Position numbers and translations under genes: made by a program. The notes under the pieces are model-generated. The model saw only the letters and a list, made by a program, of their open reading frames with translations. It had not been told where the DNA came from and did no database searches. Below, in pieces: positions 27,841-37,421 of a stretch of DNA of 64,000 nucleotides. Position 1 is the stretch's first letter, and each line of letters begins with the position of its first letter. Origin of the DNA: CAZPHI01 sp964586425 (lineage in GTDB: Bacteria; Bacillota; Clostridia; Lachnospirales; Lachnospiraceae); assembly GCA_964586425.1 (NCBI GenBank), contig CAZPHI010000007.1, forward strand, positions 1-64,000, in the 5' to 3' direction.

Positions 27841-30405
27841 CTAGTTAAGTCTTCCACAGCACTGTTTGTATTTTTTACCACTGCCACAAGGACATGGATC
27901 GTTTGGATATATCTTCTTATCTTCACGCTTTACTGGTGCCTTAACTGCTGAATCGTCTTTGTTAGTACCAGTTACTTTAGCAACCTGCTCTCTTTCAACA
28001 TTCTGCTCAACCTGAATATGCATAAGAAGTCTTACTGTATCTTCTGCTATACCTCTTGTCATCTCATCGAACATATCATATCCACTTACCTTGTATTCTA
28101 CAAGTGGATCTCTCTGTCCATATGCCTGTAATCCAATTCCCTGACGAAGCTGTTCCATATCATCAATATGGTCCATCCACTTTCTATCAATTACTTTAAG
28201 AAGAATTACACGTTCTAATTCTCTTACATGTTCTGGTTCTGGGAATTCTGCTTCTTTTGCTTCATATAATTTAACTGCCTGCTCTTTAAGAACATGCTTT
28301 AATTCATTCTTATTAGTAACACTATCGTTTAATTTGACTGCCTCAAGAGGAACTGTTGTAAGAAGAAGTTCATTAAGTTCATTATAATCCCATTCAGTCG
28401 CTGCTGCATCATCACTGATACATGTATCTACAGCATTCTCAACGAAATCAGTAACCATCTTAAGAACTGAATTACGCATGCTTTCTCCATCAAGAACTTT
28501 TCTTCTCTCTGCATAGATAATTTCACGCTGTTCATTCATTACTTCATCATATTCAAGAAGATTACGTCTGATACCATAGTTGTTTGTCTCTATCTTCTTC
28601 TGTGCTTTCTCAATTGCAGTAGAAAGCATCTTGTGTTCTATCTGCTCATTATCAGCCACACCTAATGTGTTAAATACTGTCATAAGTCTCTCAGAACCAA
28701 ATAATCTCATTAAATCATCTTCAAGTGAGATATAGAATCTTGATTCACCAGGATCTCCTTGTCGACCAGCTCTACCTCTTAACTGATTATCAATACGTCT
28801 TGATTCATGTCTTTCTGTACCTATAATCTTCAAACCACCTGCAGCTTTTGCATCATCATCAAGCTTAATATCAGTACCACGTCCTGCCATATTAGTAGCA
28901 ATAGTAACCGCTTTATGACGTCCAGCCTCAGCTACGATTTCAGCCTCTAATTCATGGAATTTGGCATTCAATACTTTGTGAGGAATTCCTCTCTTCTTAA
29001 GTAATGCACTAATCTCCTCTGATGATTCAATAGTAATAGTACCAACCAATACTGGCTGTCCTACTTCATATGATTCACATACTGAATCTACAACTGCATT
29101 AAGTTTTTCTTTCTTTGTCTTATATACAGCATCCTGATTATCTATTCTAAGTACTGGTCTGTTAGTTGGAATCTCAACAACATCCATATTGTAAATCTCT
29201 CTGAATTCCTTCTCTTCTGTAAGAGCAGTACCTGTCATACCGGCTTTCTTCTCAAATTTGTTAAAGAAATTCTGGAATGTAATAGTAGCAAGAGTCTTAC
29301 TTTCTCTCTTAACCTTTACATGTTCCTTAGCTTCAATTGCCTGATGAAGACCATCTGAATATCTACGACCTGGCATAATACGTCCTGTAAATTCATCAAC
29401 AATAAGTACTTCATCATCTTTCACAACGTAATCTTTATCTCTAAACATAAGATAATGTGCTCTAAGAGCAAGAATTATATTATGCTGAATCTCAAGGTTC
29501 TCAGGATCTGCATAATTCTCAAGGTGGAAGAACTTCTCTACCTTGCCAATACCCTGTTCTGTAAGGTTAACAATCTTATCTTTTTCATTAACAATGAAAT
29601 CGCCGTCTTCTTCAACCTCTTCACCCATAATAGCGGCCATCTTAGTAAGCTCTCCACTAACTGTACCTCGTTCAAGCTGCATAGCAAGAATATCACAAGC
29701 TTCATAAAGCTTAGTAGATTTTCCGCTCTGTCCAGAGATAATAAGTGGTGTTCTTGCCTCATCAATAAGAACTGAATCGACCTCATCAATAATACAATAC
29801 TTAAGTCCTCTAAGAACAAGCTGCTCTTTATATATAACCATGTTATCACGAAGATAATCAAAGCCTAATTCATTATTAGTTACATATGTAATATCACATG
29901 CATATGCTTCTCTTCTCTCTTCGTCCTTTTTGCTGTTAAGTACTACACCAACTGTAAGTCCAAGGAACTCATGAATCTGTCCCATCCACTCAGAGTCACG
30001 CTTTGCAAGATAATCATTAACTGTTACGACAAGAACTCCCTCTCCTGTAAGTGCATTAAGATATGCAGGAAGAGTTGATACCAATGTCTTACCTTCACCA
30101 GTTCTCATCTCGGCAATACGTCCCTGATGGAGAATGATACCACCTATAATCTGTACCCTATAATGCTCCATTCCAAGTACACGCTTACCTGCTTCTCTAA
30201 CTACTGCGTATGCTTCTGGAAGAAGATCATCTAATGTCTCGCCCTTTTTCAGTCTCTCTTTGAATTCTTTAGTCTTTCCCTTCAATTCATCATCCGTAAG
30301 AGCATTCATTGCTGCCTGATAACTTTCAACTTTATCTACGATAGGTATGATTCTTTTTAACTCATGTTCGCTATGTGTACCGAACAACTTCTGTACTAAT
30401 CCCAT
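27841..30405 (-). CDS. secA: Preprotein translocase ATPase SecA
   Basis: Motor of the Sec secretion pathway, acting at the inner face of the membrane with SecYEG. 854 residues, full length. Motifs in order: MRTGEGKTLV (Walker A, near residue 100), IIDEVDSVLIDEART (Walker B), DEFTGRIMPGRRYS, ATNMAGRGTDIKL, and the C-terminal zinc motif with CPCGSGKKYKQCCG used for SecB/lipid contact. It starts the secA-prfB stretch; the upstream hairpin at 30521 separates it from hpf. Confidence 0.97.
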   Translation of the reverse strand: MGLVQKLFGTHSEHELKRIIPIVDKVESYQAAMNALTDDELKGKTKEFKERLKKGETLDDLLPEAYAVVREAGKRVLGMEHYRVQIIGGIILHQGRIAEMRTGEGKTLVSTLPAYLNALTGEGVLVVTVNDYLAKRDSEWMGQIHEFLGLTVGVVLNSKKDEERREAYACDITYVTNNELGFDYLRDNMVIYKEQLVLRGLKYCIIDEVDSVLIDEARTPLIISGQSGKSTKLYEACDILAMQLERGTVSGELTKMAAIMGEEVEEDGDFIVNEKDKIVNLTEQGIGKVEKFFHLENYADPENLEIQHNIILALRAHYLMFRDKDYVVKDDEVLIVDEFTGRIMPGRRYSDGLHQAIEAKEHVKVKRESKTLATITFQNFFNKFEKKAGMTGTALTEEKEFREIYNMDVVEIPTNRPVLRIDNQDAVYKTKKEKLNAVVDSVCESYEVGQPVLVGTITIESSEEISALLKKRGIPHKVLNAKFHELEAEIVAEAGRHKAVTIATNMAGRGTDIKLDDDAKAAGGLKIIGTERHESRRIDNQLRGRAGRQGDPGESRFYISLEDDLMRLFGSERLMTVFNTLGVADNEQIEHKMLSTAIEKAQKKIETNNYGIRRNLLEYDEVMNEQREIIYAERRKVLDGESMRNSVLKMVTDFVENAVDTCISDDAAATEWDYNELNELLLTTVPLEAVKLNDSVTNKNELKHVLKEQAVKLYEAKEAEFPEPEHVRELERVILLKVIDRKWMDHIDDMEQLRQGIGLQAYGQRDPLVEYKVSGYDMFDEMTRGIAEDTVRLLMHIQVEQNVEREQVAKVTGTNKDDSAVKAPVKREDKKIYPNDPCPCGSGKKYKQCCGRLN

Positions 30406-30520
30406 TCTGGTTTATCTCCTTAAATTACAATATCAGTATACTGGAATTCCAATATACGTGGCAAATAATGCCACTCCGTGTTATTGTACCACTTTAGCAC
30501 TATTTAAGCAATAAAATTAA

Positions 30521-30560
30521 AATAAAAACTCCTCAATACCATTATAGTATCGAGGAGTTA
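30521..30560 (-). terminator. Intrinsic terminator between hpf and secA
   Basis: AACTCCTCGATAC pairs with GTATTGAGGAGTT (one wobble) around a 7-base loop; on the minus strand it is followed by TTTTATTTT. It lies about 80 bp past the hpf stop. Confidence 0.85.
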
Positions 30561-30639
30561 TATTAAATAAGGAGTTATATTATATCTGCGTTTTAATTCA
30601 AATATCAACTGCTTACTTTAGTTATTATTAAAAAATGCT

Positions 30640-31170
30640 TTAGTCTAATTCAGGTTCTATTAATCCATAAGTATTACCTTTTCTCTTATAGACTACATTA
30701 ACTTCTTCAGTCTCTGCATTAAAGAATACGTAGAAGTTATGTCCTAGCAATTCCATCTGTACACAGGCTTCTTCAGGATCCATTGGTTTAATGGCGAATC
30801 TCTTTGTTCTAATAATCTTCACATCTGGTTCATCATCGAATTCTTTTTCTATAAATTCTTGTGTGAAGTCTGCTCCGTTCTGTTTCTTATCGACAAGTTT
30901 GTTTTTATATTTTTTTAACTGTCTTTCAATTACTTCTTCAACTAAATCAATTGATACATACATATCACTGCTAATCTGTTCAGATCTAATGATATTACCC
31001 TTAACCATTATAGTGACTTCTACTTTCTGTCTTTCCTTTTCAACACTAAGTGTTACGTTAACCTCCGTATCATCTGCAAAAAATCTGTCGAGCTTTCCGA
31101 GCTTTTCCTCAACGGCTGCTCTTAGTCCATCTGTTACCTCAATATTGCGACCAGTAATAATAAATTTCAT
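30640..31170 (-). CDS. hpf: Ribosome hibernation promoting factor, long form
   Basis: Dimerises ribosomes into inactive 100S particles in slow growth. 176 residues starting MKFIITGRNIEVTDGLRAAVEEKLGKL; the N-terminal HPF/YfiA domain spans about 1-100 and the C-terminal dimerisation domain (VRTKRFAIKPMDPEEACVQMELLGHNFYVF) lies at about 115-175, so this is the long Firmicutes form. The ATG at 31170 has GGAG 9 nt upstream; the frame extends to 31299 but that part is not conserved. Its promoter region holds a cluster of DnaA-box-like sites. Confidence 0.95.
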   Translation of the reverse strand: MKFIITGRNIEVTDGLRAAVEEKLGKLDRFFADDTEVNVTLSVEKERQKVEVTIMVKGNIIRSEQISSDMYVSIDLVEEVIERQLKKYKNKLVDKKQNGADFTQEFIEKEFDDEPDVKIIRTKRFAIKPMDPEEACVQMELLGHNFYVFFNAETEEVNVVYKRKGNTYGLIEPELD

Positions 31171-31392
31171 GATGTCCAACTCCTTTACCTGTGTTATGTG
31201 TATATTATAGCACAACTTTACATTTATGCAAGTATATTCTAACAATTTGCGCATTTTTCTTTTATTCGACTGGCAACTATTGCTTTCGACTTTTGTCAAC
31301 CCCTTTTACCATATTTTTTTATCAAAAATGAAGATTTATAATAATTGAACAAAACATTTATTCACTTTTTCAGCTTCTTCGATGTTCATAAG

Positions 31393-31476
31393 TTATCCAC
31401 ATTTTTGTGGATTTTGTTAATAAATCGGTGTATAACTAAAAAATCTCTTAAAATCGCAATTTTAAATTGTTGATAA
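31393..31476. promoter_or_regulatory. Cluster of DnaA-box-like sites in divergent gap
   Basis: A perfect TTATCCACA at 31393-31401 faces TGTGGATTT (31406-31414); GGTGTATAA (31427-31435) and TGTTGATAA (31468-31476) follow in the opposite orientation with two and one mismatches. All lie in the very AT-rich 488-bp gap between hpf and the SDR gene. No other gene is visible in the gap. Function as DnaA sites is inferred from sequence only. Confidence 0.45.
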
Positions 31477-31658
31477 CTTCCAAATTGTTTTAAATTTTGT
31501 GTCAATAGCTAATTTTATAAAAATGGCCATTTTTTTGTTTTTTGTGAGATATGCACAATTTCTCATTTGTCAATAATAATTTACAACTTTTTTACGAAAA
31601 TTATAGTATAATAATGTTAGGAATTTTTTTCGATTTTACAGAACGGAGGTTCATACAT

Positions 31659-32390
31659 ATGAATAGAAAAACTGTATTTGTAACAGGTTCATCTAGAGGC
31701 ATCGGCAAAGCTATTGCCATCAAATTCGCCAAGAAGAATTATAACGTAGTCATTAACTGCATTCACAACGAAGAGAAGATGCTGATGGTTAAGAAAGAGA
31801 TCGAAAGCTACAATGTAACATGCCTTGCCATCGCCACAGATATAGGAATCTATAGCAACGCCAAGGCATTATTTGATGAGATACACAAGCTTTTTGGCAA
31901 CATAGATGTTCTCGTCAACAACGCCGGCATATCTTATATAGGTTTGTTTCAGGACATGAAACCAGATGATTGGAATCGTGTAATATCAACTAATCTTAAT
32001 TCCGTCTACAACTGCTGCAATCTTGCAATTCCTGATATGATTGAGCGAAAACAGGGACGTATCATCAACATCTCCTCAGTATGGGGAATTACCGGTGCAT
32101 CCTGTGAAGTTGCCTATTCCGCAACCAAAGGTGCTATCAATGCGCTTACCAAGGCATTAGCAAAAGAACTTGCACCAAGCAATATTCAGGTAAATGCTGT
32201 TGCATGCGGAGCGATTGATACTGAGATGAATTATTTTCTTGATGATGATGAATTAATTGACCTCGTCAACAGTATTCCAGCCGGACGACTTGGTCAGGCC
32301 GAAGAGGTTGCTGATTTGGTCTATAATCTTGCTTCAAAACACTCTTATCTTACAGGTCAGGTTGTAGTATTTGATGGGGCCTGGATATAG
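31659..32390 (+). CDS. SDR family oxidoreductase (FabG-like)
   Basis: 243 residues of a classical short-chain dehydrogenase: NADP loop TGSSRGIGKA at the start, NNAGIS at about 87, catalytic serine in ISSVWG and the YxxxK motif YSATKGA, plus the C-terminal SYLTGQVVVFDGAW that is typical of FabG-like reductases. Likely substrates are 3-oxoacyl thioesters or, as for the YmfI group, a modified EF-P; the sequence does not decide. GGAGG precedes the ATG at 31659; the frame upstream is not conserved. The last 34 bp overlap the convergent CDF gene. Confidence 0.88.
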   Translation: MNRKTVFVTGSSRGIGKAIAIKFAKKNYNVVINCIHNEEKMLMVKKEIESYNVTCLAIATDIGIYSNAKALFDEIHKLFGNIDVLVNNAGISYIGLFQDMKPDDWNRVISTNLNSVYNCCNLAIPDMIERKQGRIINISSVWGITGASCEVAYSATKGAINALTKALAKELAPSNIQVNAVACGAIDTEMNYFLDDDELIDLVNSIPAGRLGQAEEVADLVYNLASKHSYLTGQVVVFDGAWI

Positions 32391-33547
32391 CATTTGTCAA
32401 CCTCAATAACTGTATGATATGTATCATTAACGGCCGATACCTTATCTTGAATCATCTTCTTGACTTCGTCATCACTATACCTAAACTCCTGTGGTACAAC
32501 GACATCAAAGATAAGATTCTTAAGGTATGGGCCTTCTGTTATTCTAAAATCATGAATCATTAATGTATTATCAATATCATGAACAATATTAATGACCATC
32601 TCCTTTAGCTGCATAACTACCGGATCATCTGTTGCTATCGGATCCATATGTATTGTAATTCCACATCCGAACTCTTTCTTAATTTCCTGTTCAATCAAAT
32701 CAATGCAATCATGCGCTTCACAGACATCCATCACTCTTGGGATCTCTGCATGAAGGGTTACATATACCCGTGTTGGTCCATAATCATGAACTATCATGTC
32801 ATGAATTCCAACTATCTCCTTATGTGACATTACCTTTTTTTCAATTGCTTCAACAAACTCCTCTTTTGGTGCTTGGCCAAGAAGTGGTGCTAATGTATCA
32901 CCTGCGGCTTCAATTCCTGCCTTGAATACAAATATCGCTACAATTGCACCTGCAATACCATCAACGTTAACTCCTGTTACTTTACAGATTATTAACGCAA
33001 GAAGTACTGTGGCTGTTGCAATACAATCGCTTAAGCTGTCAGCTGCTGTTGCGAGCATTGCTGGTGAATCAATCTTTTTACCAAGCTTTTTATTGAATGC
33101 TGACATCCAGAACTTAACAAGTATGGATGCTATCAATATAATTACGGATATCATGCTGAATTCTACTGCTTCTGGAGTGATTATCTTAGTAATTGAACTT
33201 TTAAATAATTCAAAACCCATTAGTATAATCGCTACAGCAACTGTAAGACCTGCAAGGTACTCAATTCTTCCGTGTCCAAAAGGATGTTCCGAATCTGCTG
33301 GTTTGAATGCCATCTTGAAACCAACAAGAGTCACGATTGATGAGCCTGCATCACTCAGATTGTTGAATGCGTCTGCTGAAATTGATACGGATGATGTGAT
33401 AATGCCTGCGAAGAATTTTGCTGCAAATAGAATTATATTACAAATTATTCCAACAACTCCGCCAACTATGCCATATCTTTGTCTTACCTTTTCATCCTTT
33501 ACATCTTCGCTGTTTTTGATAAACAGCTTCATAATAAGTCTAGTCAT
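32357..33547 (-). CDS. CDF family cation efflux transporter (long form)
   Basis: 396 residues, six membrane segments. Metal-binding residues are in SADAFNNLSD (segment II) and DSLSD (segment V). The C-terminal cytoplasmic domain (about 215-290) has the ferredoxin-like fold of CDF proteins with the HDCIDLIEQEI helix, and there is a further 100-residue C-terminal extension that carries a second such pattern (MIHDFRITEGPYLKNLIFDVV). Likely exports Zn, Fe or Mn. Its stop lies inside the convergent SDR gene (34-bp antisense overlap). GGAGG lies 5 nt before the ATG. Confidence 0.92.
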   Translation of the reverse strand: MTRLIMKLFIKNSEDVKDEKVRQRYGIVGGVVGIICNIILFAAKFFAGIITSSVSISADAFNNLSDAGSSIVTLVGFKMAFKPADSEHPFGHGRIEYLAGLTVAVAIILMGFELFKSSITKIITPEAVEFSMISVIILIASILVKFWMSAFNKKLGKKIDSPAMLATAADSLSDCIATATVLLALIICKVTGVNVDGIAGAIVAIFVFKAGIEAAGDTLAPLLGQAPKEEFVEAIEKKVMSHKEIVGIHDMIVHDYGPTRVYVTLHAEIPRVMDVCEAHDCIDLIEQEIKKEFGCGITIHMDPIATDDPVVMQLKEMVINIVHDIDNTLMIHDFRITEGPYLKNLIFDVVVPQEFRYSDDEVKKMIQDKVSAVNDTYHTVIEVDKCYIQAPSNTTT

Positions 33548-33684
33548 TAGTGCCTCCGGTTAATCAAATTATATATTAAAATTACTGAATATGTAGTATA
33601 ATTATTATACTTCATTAATCACATATATCAACAGGTAATTATCAATAAAACCACCAAAATACTAAGATTGAACGGAGGATATAT

Positions 33685-35136
33685 ATGAATAACAGCATTT
33701 ATCAAAAAGCAACACCTGAAAGTCAGGGAATCCCCTCAAAGGCAATTATTAATTATCTTCATTCTTTGGAATCTGTCGGTTTCCCACTTCACAGTGCCAT
33801 AATTATGCGCCATAACCAGATTCTTCTCGAAACATATTATGAGCCATGCACAAAGGATTCTCTCCATCGTATGTTCTCAATTACCAAAAGTTTTGTGTCC
33901 ATAGCTATCGGACTTCTTATTGAAGAGGGCAGATTAAATTATGAAGATAAAATTGTAGATTATTTTATGGATAAAGTACCGGACAAAGATACTATCCATC
34001 CTTATATGGCCGCAATGACAATCCGCGATATGCTTAAGATGTCAAGCTGTCATGATAAAACCACATTCAAAACAATGCCCGATAATGACTGGGTCAAGAC
34101 CTTCTTTACTGTTGTCCCAAATCACAAAAGTGGCATGGTATTCTCATATGACACTTCATCAACGCACACTTTAGCTGCGCTTGTTGAGCGAATTACAGGT
34201 ATGGATATGCTTGATTATATGCGTGGCAAATTCCTTGATGAGATTGGTTTTTCCAAAGATGCATATATTATGAAAGACCCTGTTGGTGTCAGTATGGGTG
34301 GTTCAGGACTTATGGCTACTACCAGAGATATTCTCGCATTCATAGACGTAGTTGCACACAATGGAGTATATCGCGGCAAGCAATTGCTTCCTGCCGATTA
34401 TGTACAGCGTGCCACAACACTACAAATTTCTACTTATGGTAAAGGCAATTGCTGGGAAGAGATGCAGGGATATGGCTATCAGTTCTGGTGTACATCACAC
34501 AATGGTTTTGTATGCTTTGGTATGGGCGGTCAGCTTGCAATCTATCTTCGCGACCAGGATATCACTATCGTAACAACAGCCGATGCACAGGGACGTCAGG
34601 GCGGTGTTCAGCTTATATATGATGCATTTTGGAAAGACATATATCCATATATTAGTGAGGAACCACTTACACAAGATAGTGCCGCCGCTAAGGAGTATGA
34701 GGAATATGTTGCTTCAAGACAACTTGTATCCCCTCTGGGTAATGCAGCTTCTCCTATAATGGATTCGATTAATGGTAGATGTTTTAGGCTAGGTGATAAT
34801 GGGCCTGGATTCAAGACACTTTCTATTAGTTTTGATAATACTGCCAATACTGGCACATTAAAGATGTCTCAGGAAAACGACGAATTCGAGATTAATTTTG
34901 GACTTGGATTCAATGTCACTCAGATTTTTCATAAATATAATGACTTTTCGGCTATCGGCGCGGCATGGGGTGATGATAATACATTACTTATTCGCTGCAA
35001 TATGATTGGTGAATCGGTTGGTAATATTCTATTCACTCTTTCGTTTGCTAATGATGATATTACTGTAATTATTAGAAAATTCGAAGAGAGTCTATATAAG
35101 GAATTCAATCTATTTGTCAGTGGCAAAGCCATATAA
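33685..35136 (+). CDS. Serine hydrolase (class C beta-lactamase/DD-peptidase-like)
   Basis: 483 residues. The nucleophile motif S-x-x-K is SITK at residues 65-68, the second motif YDTSS falls near 153, and a GGQLAI-type third motif lies near 280. No signal peptide is visible, so unlike true beta-lactamases the enzyme is probably cytosolic (an esterase or peptidase). The C-terminal 150 residues form a separate beta-rich domain. GGAGG lies 7 nt before the ATG. It lies between two CDF transporters, one divergent and one convergent, with no clear functional link. Confidence 0.9.
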   Translation: MNNSIYQKATPESQGIPSKAIINYLHSLESVGFPLHSAIIMRHNQILLETYYEPCTKDSLHRMFSITKSFVSIAIGLLIEEGRLNYEDKIVDYFMDKVPDKDTIHPYMAAMTIRDMLKMSSCHDKTTFKTMPDNDWVKTFFTVVPNHKSGMVFSYDTSSTHTLAALVERITGMDMLDYMRGKFLDEIGFSKDAYIMKDPVGVSMGGSGLMATTRDILAFIDVVAHNGVYRGKQLLPADYVQRATTLQISTYGKGNCWEEMQGYGYQFWCTSHNGFVCFGMGGQLAIYLRDQDITIVTTADAQGRQGGVQLIYDAFWKDIYPYISEEPLTQDSAAAKEYEEYVASRQLVSPLGNAASPIMDSINGRCFRLGDNGPGFKTLSISFDNTANTGTLKMSQENDEFEINFGLGFNVTQIFHKYNDFSAIGAAWGDDNTLLIRCNMIGESVGNILFTLSFANDDITVIIRKFEESLYKEFNLFVSGKAI

Positions 35137-35155
35137 TTTCAATTAATATGATATG

Positions 35156-35215
35156 AAAACTCCGTGAATTTTTCTACTGATAGACTAAGCAGTTAGAAAA
35201 CTCACGGAGTTTTAT
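35156..35215. terminator. Bidirectional terminator
   Basis: AAAACTCCGTGA (35156-35167) pairs perfectly with TCACGGAGTTTT (35202-35213); the loop holds a second stem (TTTTCTA/TAGAAAA-like). It serves the serine hydrolase and the convergent CDF gene. Confidence 0.85.
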
Positions 35216-35257
35216 TTCTATATATTTCTATATATTTCTATATATTTCTATATATTT
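35211..35257. repeat. 10-bp tandem repeat, about 4.5 copies
   Basis: The unit TATATTTCTA is repeated three times perfectly with degenerate copies at each end, between the terminator and the CDF stop at 35262. Copy number is likely to vary between strains. Confidence 0.9.
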
Positions 35258-35261
35258 ATAT

Positions 35262-36167
35262 TTATTTAGCTTTGTATGGATTAACATGTACCATACAATG
35301 CTTAACAGTTGGGAAGCATTCCTCTATGCAATGATGGACATTCTCTGCAATCTCATGTGCTTCAATAAGTCTTAGATTGCCATCTACACTAATCTCTATG
35401 TCTACATAGATTTTGGAGCCAAACACTCTTGTTCTTATCTCATCAAGGCCCTTTACACCTTCTTCTGATAATACAGTACTCTTCATCTTATCTACTATTT
35501 CATCGTCACATGACTCATCCGTCATCTTACGTGTTGAATCCATAAATATATCAAATGATGCTTTGAGAATGAATATACATATTACAACTGATGCAATTGG
35601 ATCAAGTACTGGAAATCCCATTCTTGCGCCTGCAATACCAATCAAACTTCCAATTGATGATAAAGCATCTGAGCGATGGTGCCACGCATCAGCCATTAGT
35701 GCACCTGAATTAATCTTTTTGGCGGCATGTCTGGTGTACCAGTACATTCCCTCCTTAAGTATGATTGAAACCACCGCAGCCACCATGGCAATAACGCCTG
35801 GAACACTTATTGAATTCGCATAGTTGCCATGAATAATATTTTCAATTCCGGTAAGTCCGATGCCTGCACCGGTTGCAGACAATACAATTGCAAGTATTAT
35901 TGCTGCCACACATTCGAATCTTTCATGACCGTATTCATGCTTCTTATCCGCAGCTCTGTTAGATATCTTTACACCTATAATAACTACAAATGTACTAAAC
36001 ACATCTGATGCAGAGTGCACAGCGTCAGATATCATAGCTACTGATTTACCTGCTATTCCTGCAAAGAGCTTGAATAACGAAAGCAATAGATTAACAATAA
36101 TGCTATTACGTGACACTCTCATAGCAATCTTTTCTTCAGTATTAACATTATTGGTATTATTTTTCAT
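35262..36167 (-). CDS. CDF family cation efflux transporter (short form)
   Basis: About 301 residues with six membrane segments; metal ligands are in SDAVHSASD (segment II) and DAWHHRSD (segment V), the usual zinc/iron CDF set, and the cytoplasmic domain carries HEIAENVHHCIEECFP with the histidines of the dimer interface. The start at 36167 follows GAGG by 6 nt, better than the ATG at 36179. It is about 28% shorter than the paralogue at 32357 and clearly not a recent duplicate. Confidence 0.93.
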   Translation of the reverse strand: MKNNTNNVNTEEKIAMRVSRNSIIVNLLLSLFKLFAGIAGKSVAMISDAVHSASDVFSTFVVIIGVKISNRAADKKHEYGHERFECVAAIILAIVLSATGAGIGLTGIENIIHGNYANSISVPGVIAMVAAVVSIILKEGMYWYTRHAAKKINSGALMADAWHHRSDALSSIGSLIGIAGARMGFPVLDPIASVVICIFILKASFDIFMDSTRKMTDESCDDEIVDKMKSTVLSEEGVKGLDEIRTRVFGSKIYVDIEISVDGNLRLIEAHEIAENVHHCIEECFPTVKHCMVHVNPYKAK

Positions 36168-36194
36168 ACCACGCCTCATTTCTGCATTATTCTG

Positions 36195-37391
36195 CTAACC
36201 TTGATTAGTATTATCTACGTTTGTGTTTGTGAAAACATTTTCCATAATATACTTAATTCTGTCAACATAAGAATTATTCTTTGATACTATTCTATATCCT
36301 TCTCTGGCAATATTCTCTCGTTCTTCATCGTGTTCAAGGTAATAATCAACTTTCTTTTCTAAATCATCAAAATCCTCAAAGTATACGATGCTTTTGCCAT
36401 TCTCAAAGAAATCATCCATCTCTACCTGATAATTGGATATAAGGAAGCCCCCTGCACCTAGCACATCCCATACTCTAAGCGGTATTCCTGTTCTAATATT
36501 GCGAAGGCTCAGATTGAGATTAATCTTGCTGCGCCTGAACACATGTGGCATTGCATACTGATAATCAAGTGTGCCTCTATTATTAACCATTGGCAGCATA
36601 TCTGTCGGGCTTGGTGTATACAAATCTACCCTGTGATTTCTCGACAGGCGGTTTAATACCTCTATTCTCTCAGTTCTGGCAATCTTGAAGCCTAAGAATG
36701 TATTAGCAAACACAAGCGGAATACTTGAAAACGAATCCTGGGATTGCACAAAATCAATGTATGGACTCAGCTTTGCTATAATCTCCGGTGTAAGCATCGA
36801 ATCAATTATATTATCACCATAGATGCCAAGCTGCGCCTGCATTATTCCATCAAAATATCCCCGAAGATACTCTGGCAGTTTATCCTCTATATCATCATAA
36901 CAATTTCTTTCATAGAGATTGCCAACCATTGAGATATCGCTATCATACCTGCTCAAATCCTCATTCTTTGTGTATTCAAACAGCGAATCCAGTCTCTTGA
37001 CATTAACACACAAAGGCAGATAAAACACGTGTTTTGCGCCCATAGCCTTGAATACATAATAGAAAAACTTGTCAAATAGGAATATATAATTATGCTCGTT
37101 ATACACGCTTCTGTGATACATCGATATAAGTGGACTGTCACATGACCAGCTGACATATGGAATATTACAGCTTTCACAGGCATCTGAGAGAGTACCAAAG
37201 TAATTGACCGAGAATACCATAGAATAACCATCTTCCTTGATTCTTCGAATAATTTCCCTGGTAAATGCTTCATCTTCATTATATTCTTCATGACCCTGTT
37301 TTAATGTGTCAACTGTGTATCCCATGTTCTCAAAAACTTCTATAATATCTTCCTGATAGAATACATTCCATCTGTAAAAAAGTATCTTCAC
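36195..37391 (-). CDS. CgeB-like glycosyltransferase
   Basis: About 398 residues. The N-terminal half matches the DUF3880 pattern (KILFYRWNVFYQEDI, then SVNYFGTLSD and PYVSWSCDSP), and the C-terminal half is a family 1-like transferase domain with INLNLSLRNIRTGIPLRVWD and GGFLISNYQ. This is the arrangement of CgeB-like proteins, first known from spore maturation but broadly used for cell-surface or protein glycosylation. A GTG start at 37391 has GGAGG 8 nt upstream; the earlier GTG at 37406 contains that same site and is unlikely. It follows the Hsp70 gene by only about 30 bp. Confidence 0.85.
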   Translation of the reverse strand: MKILFYRWNVFYQEDIIEVFENMGYTVDTLKQGHEEYNEDEAFTREIIRRIKEDGYSMVFSVNYFGTLSDACESCNIPYVSWSCDSPLISMYHRSVYNEHNYIFLFDKFFYYVFKAMGAKHVFYLPLCVNVKRLDSLFEYTKNEDLSRYDSDISMVGNLYERNCYDDIEDKLPEYLRGYFDGIMQAQLGIYGDNIIDSMLTPEIIAKLSPYIDFVQSQDSFSSIPLVFANTFLGFKIARTERIEVLNRLSRNHRVDLYTPSPTDMLPMVNNRGTLDYQYAMPHVFRRSKINLNLSLRNIRTGIPLRVWDVLGAGGFLISNYQVEMDDFFENGKSIVYFEDFDDLEKKVDYYLEHDEERENIAREGYRIVSKNNSYVDRIKYIMENVFTNTNVDNTNQG

Positions 37392-37421
37392 CTTTGCGAC
37401 CTCCACATAGGATAAAAAATA

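Noticed and set aside
27394..30405. Long plus-strand frames opposite prfB and secA
   Set aside because: They mirror the codon pattern of the genes on the other strand and have no ribosome sites or recognisable domains.
31300..31658. Chromosomal origin
   Set aside because: AT-rich and box-bearing, but dnaA, dnaN and related origin genes are absent from the window.
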